Part shown: positions 1 through 11,640 of the stretch, piece by piece
Position numbering within the stretch: the first letter of the stretch is position 1
How the letters are laid out: every line of letters starts with the position of its first letter
The notes under the pieces: model-generated
The model's database searches: none
The model's input: only the letters and a program-made list of their open reading frames with translations
What the model was told of the DNA's origin: nothing
Made by a program: the position numbers and the translations under genes
NCBI GenBank assembly: GCA_905221605.1
Contig: CAJNDS010002107.1
Span: 62,001 to 126,000, forward strand
Direction: 5' to 3'
DNA length: 64,000 nt
Origin: Symbiodinium natans
Taxonomy: Eukaryota > Sar > Dinophyceae > Suessiales > Symbiodiniaceae

Positions 1-1250
1 GGGGGTGGGGGGGGGGGGGGGGGGGGGGGGGTGGGGGGTGGGGGGGGGGGGGTGGGGGGGGTTGGGGGGGGGGGGGGGGGTGGGAAGGGGGCGGGTGGGA
101 AGGGGGGAGCAAACGGAGCGGGCGGAGCGGGCGGGCGTGCGCTGGCGTCAGTCATCTGATCATCTGATCCAGTCTAGAGAGGGGAGGAGGATGGAGTGGA
201 ATGGTGTGTCGGGCATGCGATGGAGGGGAAGGGGAAGAGGTTGCGGTGAGGGCAGGGGTAGGGGAGGGGGATGGAGTGGAATGGTTGGGAAGGGGTGGTT
301 GGTGGTGGGGGGGGGAGGGGGGATGAGGTAAGTTGGAGAAGGGTGGATAAGGTTGGGAAGGGGAAGGGTAGTGGGAGGAGGGGCAGGGAAGGGGTTGGAT
401 TGGGGGTACGGGGGAGCGGGGCAGGGGTGGGTGGAGGAGATGAGGTGGTGGCTGGAGAAGGGTGGGGGTGGGGGGGGGGTGGGGGGGGGGTGGGGGGGCG
501 GGGGGGGGGGGTGGGGGGGGGGGGGGCGGGGGGGGGGTGGGTGGGGGGGGGAGGGGTGGAGCAAACGGAGGAGTGGAGTGGGTGGGAAAGTCAGATCGAG
601 TGGGGGGGGGGGGGTTGGGGGCATGCGCTGGAGCCCTTTAAAGCATCTGATCCAGTCTAGAGAGGAATGGTTGGGAAGGGGGAGGGCAAGGAAGCAGCGG
701 TTAGTGGTGGTGGGAGTGGGGGGGAGGGGGGCAGGTGGAGGAGATGAGGTCAGTGCCTGGAGAAGGGTGGATTGGGGGTGGGGAAGGGGTGAAGGGGTTG
801 GTGGTGGGTGGAGTGGGGGTACGGTGAGAGGGGGATGGGGAAGGGGTGGGGGAGGGGGATGGAGTGGAATGGTTGGGGGGGCAGGGGAAAGTCAAAAGAT
901 GAGGTAAGTGGCTGGAGAAGGGTGGATTGGGGGTGGGGAAGGGGGGGAGGAGGATGGAGTGGAATGCTTGGGAAGGGGAAGGGTAGTGGGAGGGGGGGCA
1001 GGTAGTAACGGTGAGGGGCGGGCAAGGGGTTGGTGGTGGGTGGATTGGGGGTACGGTGAGAGGGGGGGCAGGGATGGGGAAGGGGTAGGGGAGGGGGATG
1101 GAGTGGAATGGTTGGGAAAGGGAGGGGGGGGAGGAGAAGGGGTTGGTGGGGGTTACGGGCAGAGGCAAGGCCAAGTGGAGAGGTGGAGTGGAATGGTTGG
1201 GAAGGGGAAGGGGGAAGAGGTTGCGGTGAGGGCAGGGAGGGTCTTCACTG
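1..1250. repeat. G-rich purine minisatellite
   Basis: The plus strand is almost pure G with A and a few T. Long G runs lie at 1-80 and 470-560. Recurrent modules can be seen: GGATGGAGTGGAATG near 190, 268, 858, 952, 1097 and 1185; GATGAGGTAAGT-type modules followed by GGAGAAGGGTGG near 322, 437, 745 and 898; and CATCTGATCCAGTCTAGAGA at 166 and 649. The open frames on both strands are proline/glycine low-complexity products and are not genes. The sequence could form G-quadruplexes (inference). Confidence 0.85.
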
Positions 1251-3770
1251 ACGCCGCCCCGCTGTTGCTGGGGTCGGCGGATACATGGACTTAATGTTTT
1301 GGCTTCGCGGTTGTTTGGGTTGGGTGGGTTGGGGCAGCTGGGGTTGGCGGGGGCCTCAGTCTCCATGGGCAATTCGCTCCCCAAAGTCTGAGGTTCGGGT
1401 GTAGGCTTGAGGGTGTAATTTACTCGATCAGTGTTAGGGATCCTCTTTTACTTTTTGGGTTATGGGCTTTCTTTATATATAAACAAAAAGGATCCTTTTT
1501 TTCTTCCTAGGGGAACAGGGAGTAAGATTAGGGTATAGGGTTCAGATCTGGCTCGCCCCTAAGCCCAGCTGTAGAACGGGGTCAGGGTTGAGGGTTTAGG
1601 GTTTAGGGTTTAGGGTTCAGGGTTTAGGGTTTAGGGTTTAGGGTTTAAGGGTTTAAGGGTTTAAGGGTTTAAGGGTTTAAGGGTTGAGGGTTTGCAGGGC
1701 TGCTCGCATGATTAGCTTCGGCCGTCACGCCAATATTGATGCCGGCAAAGCTGCTCTGGCGTGTCCATTGCGCATTAAACCCTAAACCCTAAACCCTAAA
1801 CCCTAAACCCTAAAGCCTAAACCCTAAACCCTAAACCCTAAACCCTAAACCCTAAACTGCCGAGAGCGCCGCTGTCCATTTACATGGGCGCTCGAGGCTT
1901 CGACCGAGGTCCCCGCCCGAGCGTCTCCACAGAACGGGGCCTGCAGTTCCTGGCTACGTGGCTACGCCTCAGACCTAGAACGTATCTGGGGCCAGGGCTG
2001 GCAGATTCCAGGGACCCCCCCCCACCGCGACCGGCACGATTTTACCCTAAAGCGACCCTCTGGGACCCCCCTGAAACCCACGTAAAAAGAAAGTTTCTGG
2101 GAGCCTGCTGCAACCCCCTTGTCTCTGACAGAGATGGTTCTTCTGGTTGTGGGATCTGTTCAAATTTCTGCTGCCGCCTGGCACGCTTTGAGGACCTCCA
2201 AGCCTGCTTTTCCTGGAACCCTTCTCTGGGACCTTGCCTTTGCAAACTGTTTTCGTGGTTGAAAGCAGGGGCCGGCCGAGGCCCCTGCTTCCCCCTACCG
2301 CTTTAAGGCTGCATGAAGCCCCGCGATCCAGGATTTGCCCAGAAAGTAGTGAAAACGTTGGTTTTTTAGTATTGCAATCTCCAAGAAGCCTAATTACGAG
2401 CCACTGACAGGCTCCACGAGGCAGGAGGCCCAACCTTGCTCTCTTGTATAAAGCAAGAAAGCCCCTCTTGAGGGGGGGGGTTTGGGGGGTGAACCCTAAA
2501 CCCTAAATGAGAATAGTTTGGGTGGTTGGGGTGGGACTACATGCTAACGCAAGCGAGCGGCCCGGGTGCTTTTAGCACCGCGAGCTTCCCTTCTATAAAC
2601 CCTAAACCCTAAACCCTAAACCCTAAACCCTAAACCCTAAACCTTAAACCCTAAACTCTAAACCCTAAACCCTAAACCCTAAACCCTAAACCCTAAACCG
2701 TTGGAGAAAGAATGGAGTCTCTGGCAGCAGAGTGCTTAATTGTGAATTAGGTGCATGTGCGTGCCCGAATGTCCCGGATCCTCTTGCGCTACCCGTTCTT
2801 AGTAATTTTTGTTTTGGTTACTTACTTACTTTGTGGATTAGCTGCCAGTAGCGTGGGGAGACAGACATCTTGCACACTTTGAAAAGCAAGGCTGAGGGGA
2901 GGAGACTCCATCAAGGTGTGCCCATCTTGTGGATCGATGTGGTGGTTGGTTTTGGGTGTAGCGTTTTCTCATCGTTGGGATCGATGTGGTGGTTGGGATG
3001 TTGCAGCTGGAGAGAATGGAGTCTCTGGCGGAAACCTGTAGGACCGGCTTGCCTAGAGGTGTGGACGTGTGTAGCAAGTTGGGACAGCTGCCCCTCAACA
3101 TGGAATCTAGCTGTGGATCGATGTGGTGGTGGTTGCTGCAGTCGGGTTTTCCTATCGTTAGGATCTATGTGGTTTTTGGGTTGCTGCGGTCGATGGGGGG
3201 GCAGATGTCAGATGCAGAGTAGGAGAACCATGGGCAAGCTACAAAGCAGGCTAGCCTGGAGGATCCTGGGGGTGAACCGGAATGGTCACCCCGTAGAGAG
3301 CAGTTGAAGGACAGGTTTCTGCGTTGTCTACTTCCAACTGGTCTGTTAAGCTGTGTGTTCCACAAGGCAACTGCTCCAAACCTTGTTTGCTGTGTTTGGT
3401 GCAGGGCTTGAAAGGCCATTGTACAAGAGCTTCCGACAAAGCCTGGCCGCTAGTCTAGCACTTTGCACACTCGTGAGAACAGGCTGCTGAGCTGCATAGA
3501 GCGATTGAGCGATAGCGTTGTGGTTTAAGTACTTTTCTTGTCTGGTTGGACATCTTATGCAGCTTCAGCGGTGACTTGAAGCCTCTCCTGAGTCCGGCAG
3601 CAGGTCGTTGTGTTTCTTTTGTATTGCTGAGTGGGGCTGTTGACTCAGCTGTGGACTTGGGAGTTCCAGTAGTCTTGATTTTGGCGTAGCCGACGGTGAA
3701 CGAGTATACAGTATTTCCAGACATTCCCCTGCAGAGTGTCCGAACAGGTCAGCTAAGCGGGTGGCAAAAA
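1251..3770. other. Intergenic/intronic DNA with telomere-type arrays
   Basis: TTTAGGG array at 1585-1690, with five TTTAAGGG variant units. CCCTAAA arrays at 1777-1857, 2494-2508 and 2596-2698. The rest is unique. The open frame at 1884-2306 (+) has no recognisable domain. GGATCGATGTGGTGG recurs at about 2931, 2979 and 3116, and AATGGAGTCTCTGGC at about 2711 and 3014, so the 2.7-3.2 kb stretch is partly an old local duplication. No gene could be assigned. Confidence 0.7.
1425..1545. repeat. Dispersed foldback repeat, copy 1
   Basis: This segment closely matches 9187-9295. Both contain CAGTGTTAGGGATCC, a T-rich stretch, TATATATAAACAAAAAGG, GATCC and CTTCCTAGGGGAAC. GGATCCTTTTT and AAAAAGGATCC form an inverted repeat around an AT-rich loop. 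It sits just upstream of telomere-type repeats, as the second copy does. It could be a small non-autonomous element; no target duplication is visible. Confidence 0.7.
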
Positions 3771-5568
3771 AACCCTACCCTAAACCCTAGATTCTAAACC
3801 CTAAACCCTAAACCCTAAACCCCGGGTGGCAGGGTGAAATCGAAGCGATGATCTCTGGACCGACCCTTCGTCGTCTGCAAATTCTGTACTAAGACTAAAG
3901 AGGGTTTAGGGTTTAGGGCTTTGGGCTTTGGGTTTAGGGTTTAGGGTTTAGGGTTTAGGGTTTAGGGTTTGGGGTTTAGCAAGACTCTGTCGGGAATGGT
4001 TCGCAATGGCCTGCGCGCATGTGCTGGCAGGTTTCGTGCATTATTCCAAAATCCCGGACTACGTCAAGTCGGCGCACGAGGCGCGGCATGCTCAGCTCGT
4101 GGTTGTAATTCAGCGCATATGCTCCCAGTCTCTGAAGTGTAGACTACTGTAGACGTGCCTGCATAGGCTTGCAACCACAGGGCGCAGTTGGCGTAAAGCA
4201 ATGTTATGCTCCATATGTTGGAGGGATTTGCCAGGCTTTTCTGAGCCATGCCATTGTTGTTCAACCCTCGTGGTTTTGACTTGATTGTTTCCCGCTATGA
4301 GATATGTAGCATACGTTTTCCATTCGCTACACAGCTGCAACATAGACCTGACAATCTTACCACAGGGCTTTTATGCCTCCCCTTACCGACGTCCGCCCGC
4401 ACTCATCATCCCCTTCCCCGCGGCCCCGAAAGAGGAGAGCAAACAACTTGGTTTTTGTTCAAGCGCCGTCCCCTGCCCCCCTCTCCCCGCTTCCCTCCCC
4501 CCTCTCCTCCCTTCCCTCCCCTCGTCCCCCTCCCCTTTTCCCCACCCCCTCTCACCCCCCTCGTGCCGGCGGCGGTTAATGCATTTTTCGCATCGGGACC
4601 TTTCAACTTTCGTGTAGATTTAGATCCTGCGCCCACTGTGCTTGCACAGGCCGTCAAAGTTTGCGACAAGGTCCGGGTGAAGGTTCTCGGTATACATACC
4701 AAGCCAGAACTGGGCAGCTCGTGGGGTCTTCAGCAAGAAGGACTGTCGAGGGACGCTGGCAAGTCACGCTTGCGGTTGTTTGTGGGACAGTGCCAGAAAA
4801 AGTTGTGCCGAAGACAATTTGCAAATGTTCTTTCTGTGTTGGCTTCTGTCCAACTTGAAGGTCTACCCCCACGTAGAACTACCCATGAACCTCCAAGCAG
4901 GTATATGCTTGCCTTTCATGCAATCCGAGCTCCATTTTTCGACCATGGCAGATTCGCTTGTTGACAAGTTGAATCCCGTCCACTCTCTCCCGAAGCTTCT
5001 TCACTGAGCAGTTCTTGCATTGGGGCTCCGAGGCATGTAGCGGTTTCGCCGTTTGCTACAAGCCAGTCCTTGTGCTTTGTGTTCCGAGATGTTTCGAGAC
5101 CCTGAACCGTAAACCCGTTCCTAACCGTACGGCAGCCTTATGTCAGCTGTCGTTAGTGGAGTGGAGGGGCTCCTGTCTGTCAAACGCATCGCCCCGGTTT
5201 CGTGGCACATTGTGGACATCATGCGCGTGCCAACAAGAAAAACCCAAACCGAGAGAGCCCGGAGCACCATACGCTCTAAGGGTAGTTGCATGGTCCCTTA
5301 ATATGGTCTCTTACCTTCTTTAAAGGGTTCAGAAGTAGGGTAATTATGTAAAGGGTATACAAGGGAGCCCTCTATCTCAGCCCGAACCCTAAACCGTGAA
5401 CCCTAAACCCTAAACCCTAAACCCTAAACCCTAAACCCTAAACCCTAAACCCTAAACCCTAAACCCTAAACCCTAAACCCTACACCCTAAACCCTAAACC
5501 CTAAACCCTAAAGCCTAAACCCTACACCCTAGTTAAACTCTAAACCCATACCGGGAGCGCCTCTTCAG
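3771..5568. other. Telomere-type arrays and unidentified unique DNA
   Basis: CCCTAAA at 3771-3820, TTTAGGG at 3902-3980 and a long CCCTAAA array at 5385-5535. The unique block 3985-5380 carries a pyrimidine tract at about 4480-4560 and a 238-codon open frame at 4248-4964 (+). That frame is proline-rich across the tract and shows no domain I recognise. Treat it as unassigned. Confidence 0.65.
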
Positions 5569-5668
5569 GAAGCAAGCCGCGTCTGGAGCTGGCATGGGAC
5601 CGAAAGAAGGTCGCCCACGAGAACCTGCAAAGGCGATGTGGCGAGCGAGAGAGCAGAGGGCTCACGGG
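5569..5668 (+). CDS. Candidate internal exon, unknown protein
   Basis: A TTCAG acceptor ends at 5568. One frame then stays open (SKPRLELAWDRKKVA onward, charged and helix-like) up to a GG|GTTTAG junction, where a TTTAGGG array begins. The segment has a CCCTAAA array on its left and TTTAGGG on its right, the commonest exon setting in this window. There is no homology I can name; exon status is inferred. Confidence 0.4.
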
Positions 5669-8590
5669 GTTTAGGGTTTAGGGTTTAAGGTTTACGGCTT
5701 AGGGTTTAGGGCTTACGGCTTCGGGTTTAGGGTCAGAGCCAGGTGGGCTTCAGAGTTGGCCGGTTCTTGTTTTTGACGGTCTTTTCCGCGCACTTTTTCC
5801 TTCACAACGTTCAGTTGGATGCCACATGGTCACTTGTCCAAAATACAAGGAGCGAGGAGAAAAACACAGTCCCTAAATTGGGATCCTTCTTAGAAGCCGG
5901 CCCCCATTATTCAGGGTACCCAAACCCTAAACCCTAAACCCTAAACCCTAAACCCTAAACCCTAAACCCTAAACCCTAAACCCTAAACCCTAAACCCTAA
6001 ACCCTAAACCCTAAACCCTAAACCCTAAACCCTAAACCCTAAAAGGGACCACTCTTTTGAGAAGTGACCAGATGACCCATGCCAGGATGCCAGGTTGCCT
6101 TTTAAGCTCCAATGGCTGTCCGAGCTGCGACTTTTCCCCTCGTCAGTACCTTTTCCCTAAAGGGGTTCCCTTAGGGAAGAGTTTCGGAGTTCAGGGTTTT
6201 AGGGTCTGCGGATCAGAGGCCTGGATGCAAAAAGGGTCTAGGGTTTGGGGTTTGGATGAAAAAGGGTTTAGAAAAAGAGGGTTAAGGGTTTAGGGTTTAG
6301 GGTAAAGCGATGTCATGGAACAACCCCCCCATGTGCGCCAGGGGCCAGTGGCTCACTGGCACCGTCTACAACTTAAAGGCGTTTGGGCTCTTCGTGGAGG
6401 TGCTCCCCTCAACCCTAAACAGTGAAAACCCTAAATCCTAAACCCTAAACCCTAAGCACTGAACCCTAAACCCCTAGAACCCTAAACCCTACATCCTAAA
6501 CCCTGCCACGGGGCTTCTCCAACAAGTAGCATTTAAACAAGTTGTCCGGCTGATCAATCGAAACGTAGCCTAAAAGGGATGCGTCTGTGGGTATGATCGA
6601 TCATGACCCCTTGTAATTTCGGATGAATCTGCATGGTTTAGGGGTTAGGGTTTAAGGTTTAGGGTTTAGGGTTTGTTCGTTTTTTGGGAATTCAAGTCAG
6701 AGACAAAGCCTCATGCTCCCTGCCCGCCCTGTCTTTGCTTCTCTTACCGGTTCAGGGCTTATGGGCTTACGGGGTTCTGCCTTGGACCCCTCAGGTTGTA
6801 CCCTTGGGTTTGGGAAGTTTTTTGCTTAAGAAAGCTACTAGACGTACATCCTTCGGGGTAAGGAGTATGGGGCGTATGGGGGTGCATGGCCTCTCAGTCG
6901 ACTAGCCTTCGGTTTGCCAGGTTTAGGGTTTAGGGTTAGGGTTTAGGGTTTAGGGTTTAGGGTTTAGGGTTTAGGGTTTCGGGTTTAGGGTTTAGGGTTT
7001 AGGGTGTAGGGTTTAGGGTCTAGGGTTTAGAGTTTAGTTTAGGGTTTAGGGTTTGGGGTTTAGGGTTTGGAATGTAAGGTTTAGGTCTCCACACGTTCCC
7101 GACAGCGCAGCGATGGAGGTGCCAACAAAAGATGGCCCGTGCCAAGGCCCCGGCAGGGGTACCGGGAACTTAGTGGGACTGGGGCCCTGAACCCTAAACC
7201 CTAAACCCTAAATCCTAAAGCCTAAAGCCTAAAGCCTAAAGCCTACAGTTTAAAGCCTAAAGCCTAAAGCCTAAAGCCTAAAGCCTAAAGCCTAAAGCCT
7301 AAAGCCTAAATCCTAAAGCCAAAACCCTAAACCCTAAACCCTAAGCCCTAAGCCCTAAGCCCTAAACGGTGCTGGGCAGGCGCCGAAGCTGAGCACCGCA
7401 AGCCCCAGCCTAAACACCCCGAACCGCTAGTGCCATAGTTCATGGGACTAAAGGAGGACCCTTATAAGGGACCTTAGAAGTTCTTTAGGGGCTTAGGTAT
7501 AGAAGGGAAGAAGATTTAAGCCTCCTTATTCCCCGTAACTGAAGAGGGTTTGGTGTCAAGGGTTAAGGGGGCACTTCAGAGCAAGAGCTTGGCAGCGGAG
7601 GAGCTGTAGCAAGGCGAACCTGCCGAGTGTTGGTACAGGCGCTTTAGGGTTTAGGGTTTAGGGTTTAGGGTTTAGGGTTTAGGGTTTAGGGTTTAGGGTT
7701 TAGGGTTTAGGGTTTAGCTCTGCAACTGCCTTGCATTCCTTATAAGAGTAGAATACAAGCAACCCAAATTGATCAAATCCCAAACCCTTCCAATCCTCCT
7801 TCTTCCCCTTCAAAAACACGAGTGCAAACTACACTCAGCACCCACTTGGGTTTAAGGTTTAGGGTTTAGGGTTTAGGGTTTAGGGGTCAATCGGTGTCTA
7901 TGTTGCAAAGTGAACTTCGACTCTGGCAGCCCAAAGCTCGGAGCCAAAAACCTGCAGCACCTCGGAGGATTTCATGTTTGGGAAGAATATGTTCACTTGT
8001 TGGGGGCGGGGGGGGGGGGGTTCTGAAGCAAATAGAAGAAATGGTGCTGCATTAGGAGGCTTTACCCTAAGGTTTCAGATGTACCTATATAGCAGTTCCT
8101 TGGGCCTGAAAGGATTTGGGGTTTAGGGTTTAGAGTACCCATGCAGTAGCTTTAGGGCCCAGGTATATACGATAAAGGTACACGTACCTTTAGGGTTTGG
8201 AACCGGGGCAGACAAGCGTTGTAGGAAGGAACCCCCCCCCATATGGGCCCTTAAAAGGGGACCCCTTATACACATCTTATGTACCCTGTAGAAAAGAAGC
8301 GCCCATACATCAGAACCCTTTAAAGGAGGATAGGGACCACATTAAGGGCCTATGAAACTACGGGACCCAAGACAGAACCCTAAGCCCTAAGCTCTAACTT
8401 TCAACGCTAACCACCCTTTTGAGCGCGGACTTGAGCTCGAAGCACCTCTATAAGGGTTTAGGGTTGAGGGTTTTGGGATGATGTTCTTTTATTTGTTGGT
8501 TCTTGGGAAACGGAACAGTGACACTTCAAACAACCCTCCGGTCTCAACCCCTGGCCAGGCATGGTGCACATCTCACAAATCCGTGAGGCC
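5669..8590. other. Dense telomere-type arrays in alternating orientation
   Basis: TTTAGGG at 5669-5730, CCCTAAA at 5922-6044, TTTAGGG at 6282-6305, CCCTAAA at 6413-6505, TTTAGGG at 6635-6675 and 6919-7085, CCCTAAA at 7188-7365 (including a homogenised CCTAAAG sub-array at 7215-7320), and TTTAGGG at 7643-7717 and 7850-7887. Unique spacers are 100-300 bp. Around 8075-8190 an imperfect inverted repeat built on GGTATATAC/CCTATATAG and CCTTGGGCCTGAAAGG/CTTTAGGGCCCAGG can be seen. Apart from the S1 exon at 6342-6399, no gene was recognised. Confidence 0.8.
6342..6399 (+). CDS. Candidate exon: S1 RNA-binding domain fragment
   Basis: After a C-run and a GCGCCAG acceptor, the frame reads GQWLTGTVYNLKAFGLFVE and meets GAG|GTGCTC, a plausible GT donor. 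This matches the first two strands of an S1 (OB-fold) domain, whose family pattern is G-x(3)-G-x-V followed by FG-x-FV. S1 domains occur in ribosomal protein S1, plastid EF-Ts-like proteins and RNA exonucleases, and the fragment is too short to choose between them. Flanking arrays have the opposite polarity to most candidate exons here (TTTAGGG left, CCCTAAA right). Confidence 0.5.
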
Positions 8591-11500
8591 CGACTGGTAT
8601 ACCGACCTAAACCCTCAACCCTCAACCCTCAACCCTCAACCCTAAACCTTAAACCCTAAACCCTACAGCTCAGGGTTTGGGACTTTAAACCGGTCGAAGC
8701 TGCTGGGGACATGGGTTTGCTGGGTCCAGGGAGGTTTCCAGGCACGTCAGGGAGCCCTGGTGGGAAAAGATTAAGAGCTGTGGGGTTCACGGTCTGGGTT
8801 TTCTCTAGGGTTTTTGGGGTTTTCAGGACGGTAGGGTGGGTTTTAGGATGCAGGGTTTGGGGCGTGCTTGTAAATCGCCCTGACTCAAAAGCAGTGAGCT
8901 TTTGGGTAGGAAGCTAGGTCATGCTGTGACTAGCCACATCTATCTTCAGCCTGCGCCGCTGCCAGTTTTGCAAGATACGGCGGCCTGCACACTAAACCCT
9001 GCGGCGGGCATGCCAATAGTTGCCTGGACCCAAGGTTGCCACAAACATGCTTAGGACTAGGACCCTAAGCCCCAAACCCGGCCGCTGAAGTGGCGAGGGG
9101 TGTCCCACATGGCTCTTGCAGGGGTATGTCGAGGACGTCAGAGCAGAGGCCGGATGTCGGTTCATCCTCTTTGTTTGGGGATGACTAAATCAGTGTTAGG
9201 GATCCTTTTTACTTTTTGGCTTTCTTATATATAAACAAAAAGGGATCCTTCTTTCTTCCTAGGGGAACTGGGATTAAGATTGGGGTTTAGGGCTTCAGGG
9301 GGGCTTAACGTCTAGGGCTGAGGGTTTTGTTGCAAGGGGGCTTCGTTTTATTTGTTTCGCGGCCGACGCTAGGTTCTAGCTCTTGGCAGGTTCCCTAGCC
9401 AAAGTGCGTTTTGGATCTTGAATGCTAAAACTTAAGCACCTTTGCCACGTCCCAAGAGAAGGGACCCTCAAACCCTCACGAAACAGTGGCTTTTCGAGGA
9501 GTAGCTTGCAGGGGCCCTGTATGGCGAACCCTTGAATCTAGGATGTTTAGATTTGAAATTCTTAAAAACTTTGTGGCCTCTCATTGTGCCACCTCGCAAG
9601 CATGCGGTCAGCTACTCCGACATACACGGCAGACCCTCACTGCTTCACCTCGTGTCCCGACTGAGCCAGCCAGAAGCCCTAAACCCTCAACCCACAAGCG
9701 CAACAACCCCTAAATCGTAAACCCTAAACCCTAAACCCTAAACCCTAAACCCTAAACCCGAAACCCGAAACCCTAAACCCTAAACCCCAAACCCTATAGT
9801 CCTTAACCCAGCATCTCTTGCGCGCACATCACATGGAGCCCAGGCGGAAATCGGACATCAAGTGCCCTGCCGAGAGAGTGTTGCCATCAGAGTTTTCGGT
9901 TTGGGGAGATGTTTCAGCAGGCCGGATGCAAAAATGGTGTAGGGATGCACAAAGCACAGGGTTTAGATGGGTTTAGATGGGTTTGGGGTTTGGGGTTTAG
10001 GGTTTAGGGTTTAGGGGGTTTAGGGTTTGGGTTTTCTTTTTCCGCCCCTTGTTGCAGTTGCACCCACCTGGTTGCTGCAGGCCTTGTCGGGTTTGCGCTG
10101 CACAGTGCAAGTCGGCTTAGCTACAGGCATGTAGTCCAAATGCATTCACTTCGTGATGTTGTATGACGGACATGCCATCCTCACTTCTACCAGCCGCTTG
10201 CTTGGAGAGATGTGTCCCTTCACCTTGCAGCATTTCAAGCCCTGGGTTTGGTTTTTTTTTTCGGGTTGGGCCAAGAATCCCAAACCCCCAAGCCTTTCTT
10301 GTCATCTGTAGCCAGCTCAGGTGCAGGTGCGCGTGCTCGACATCAAGGGGGACCGTGCCGGGGGATCCGGATCTCACTTGAGGGTTGGGGTTTAGGGTTT
10401 TTTTGGTTTAGGGTTTAGGGTTTAGGGTTTAGGGTTTAGGGTTTAGGGTTTAGGATTTAGGGTTTAGGGTTTAGGGTTTAGGGTCTTAAGACCCGAATCC
10501 AAAGGCGCGAGGAGCAAGTTTAAACCGTCACGCCTTGAGCCTAAACCCTACCGCACCCCTTTAAGGGGTTTCATAGTGCCCCTACTTCCTTAGTAAGGTT
10601 TTAGAATGTCGAGTGGGACGTCCCAGGTGAAATTCTCGATGCTGCCTGAGCGCAGCAACGCCAGAAGCTCCGGGTCATCTTTGTTTTAGTTCGCGTTGTG
10701 GGGTAAGGGGGTTCCAGTAATTCTGGGTCCATGTTGTTTAGGGGGGGTGTAGGGGTGTTAAGGGACTTGGCCATTGACAGCTCAACTTTCAGTTGGAGGT
10801 CGCTGGCGACTGCCCTGCTGAGAAAGGGCTGCCCGACGCATCCATCGACACCCGCCCATCGATTTTAGGGGTTTTCTGGTGTGTCCAAAACTGATGCCCT
10901 TGCCCGCCAATGGGAAGCCCTCAAGCGACTGAGTGTCCAGGTTTTAGTGGGCGCAAATAAGCCGGCTCGCCCTTCCCATGCAGGATGCTTCGTTGTTTCG
11001 GCTCTGGGGTATAGGGCCCTAAGCCCTAAACCCTAAACCCTAAACCCTAAACCCTAAACCCTAAACCCTAAATCCTAAGCTTGGGATGTTCCTCCTTCTC
11101 CGAACATCCCAAGTTGAGGGCCCGAAGCCCTAAGCCCTTCGCAAAAAGCAACCCGAAGAAGTTTAGGTGGGGTTGAGGAGAACAAGAAGCGAAGACTGTA
11201 CCGACCTGCTGCATAGCCCTCAGAACACAGAGCCCTAGGGTTAGGGTTTAGGGTTTGGGGTCTAGGGTTTAAGGTTTAGGGTTTAGGGTTTCTCGTCAGA
11301 TTTTCGGCTAGAGGGCCATGACCCTGGGTATGATGTAAAGGGACTCCCGATGTCCAGCTTCGAGGTGCCTTGTTTCTACAGGTTTCTATAGTTTTTTTTT
11401 TCATAAGGCTTTTTACAGGCTTTTGTAGGTTTTTATAAGGTCTTTATGGGCTTTTATAGGGTTTACAGTGCTCATGGGGTTTATGGGGTTTGTAGGGTTT

Positions 11501-11640
11501 ATACAGTCGGGCCGGGGCCCTTGGTGTCTTGAAAGACCTGCCGTGCTTGGCTGCCGTTTCCTCAAGACCCCGCCAGGGGTCTGCTCCAAAGTGGGCTGCG
11601 GCTAGGGATGCGCAGCTTGCGCTCAAGTCTGCTCGCCGTT
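8591..11640. other. Telomere-type arrays, diverged spacers
   Basis: CCCTCAA/CCCTAAA at 8590-8668; CCCTAAA at 9720-9795; TTTAGGG at 9990-10030, 10385-10484, 11237-11290; CCCTAAA at 11020-11075. A perfect 12-bp hairpin, CTTGGGATGTTC with GAACATCCCAAG, lies at about 11084-11117 and matches the ends of the foldback family at 34612 and 52589. A TTTATAGGG-like degenerate tract runs 11390-11500. Short open frames (for example 9486-9713 and 10163-10381) show no domain. No gene assigned. Confidence 0.7.
9187..9295. repeat. Dispersed foldback repeat, copy 2
   Basis: Second copy of the 1425-1545 repeat, with small indels in the T-rich loop but the same GGATCC-bearing inverted repeat and the same CTTCCTAGGGGAAC tail. 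It is again followed directly by a degenerate TTTAGGG stretch. Confidence 0.7.

Noticed and set aside
1698-1775. Elongation-factor-like GTPase motif (HANIDAGK)
   Set aside because: The match is only about eight residues and lacks the GKT/S ending; the opposite strand is also open. Chance resemblance is likely.
1585-2700. A genuine chromosome end
   Set aside because: Arrays are short, face both ways and are interleaved with unique DNA over 54 kb.
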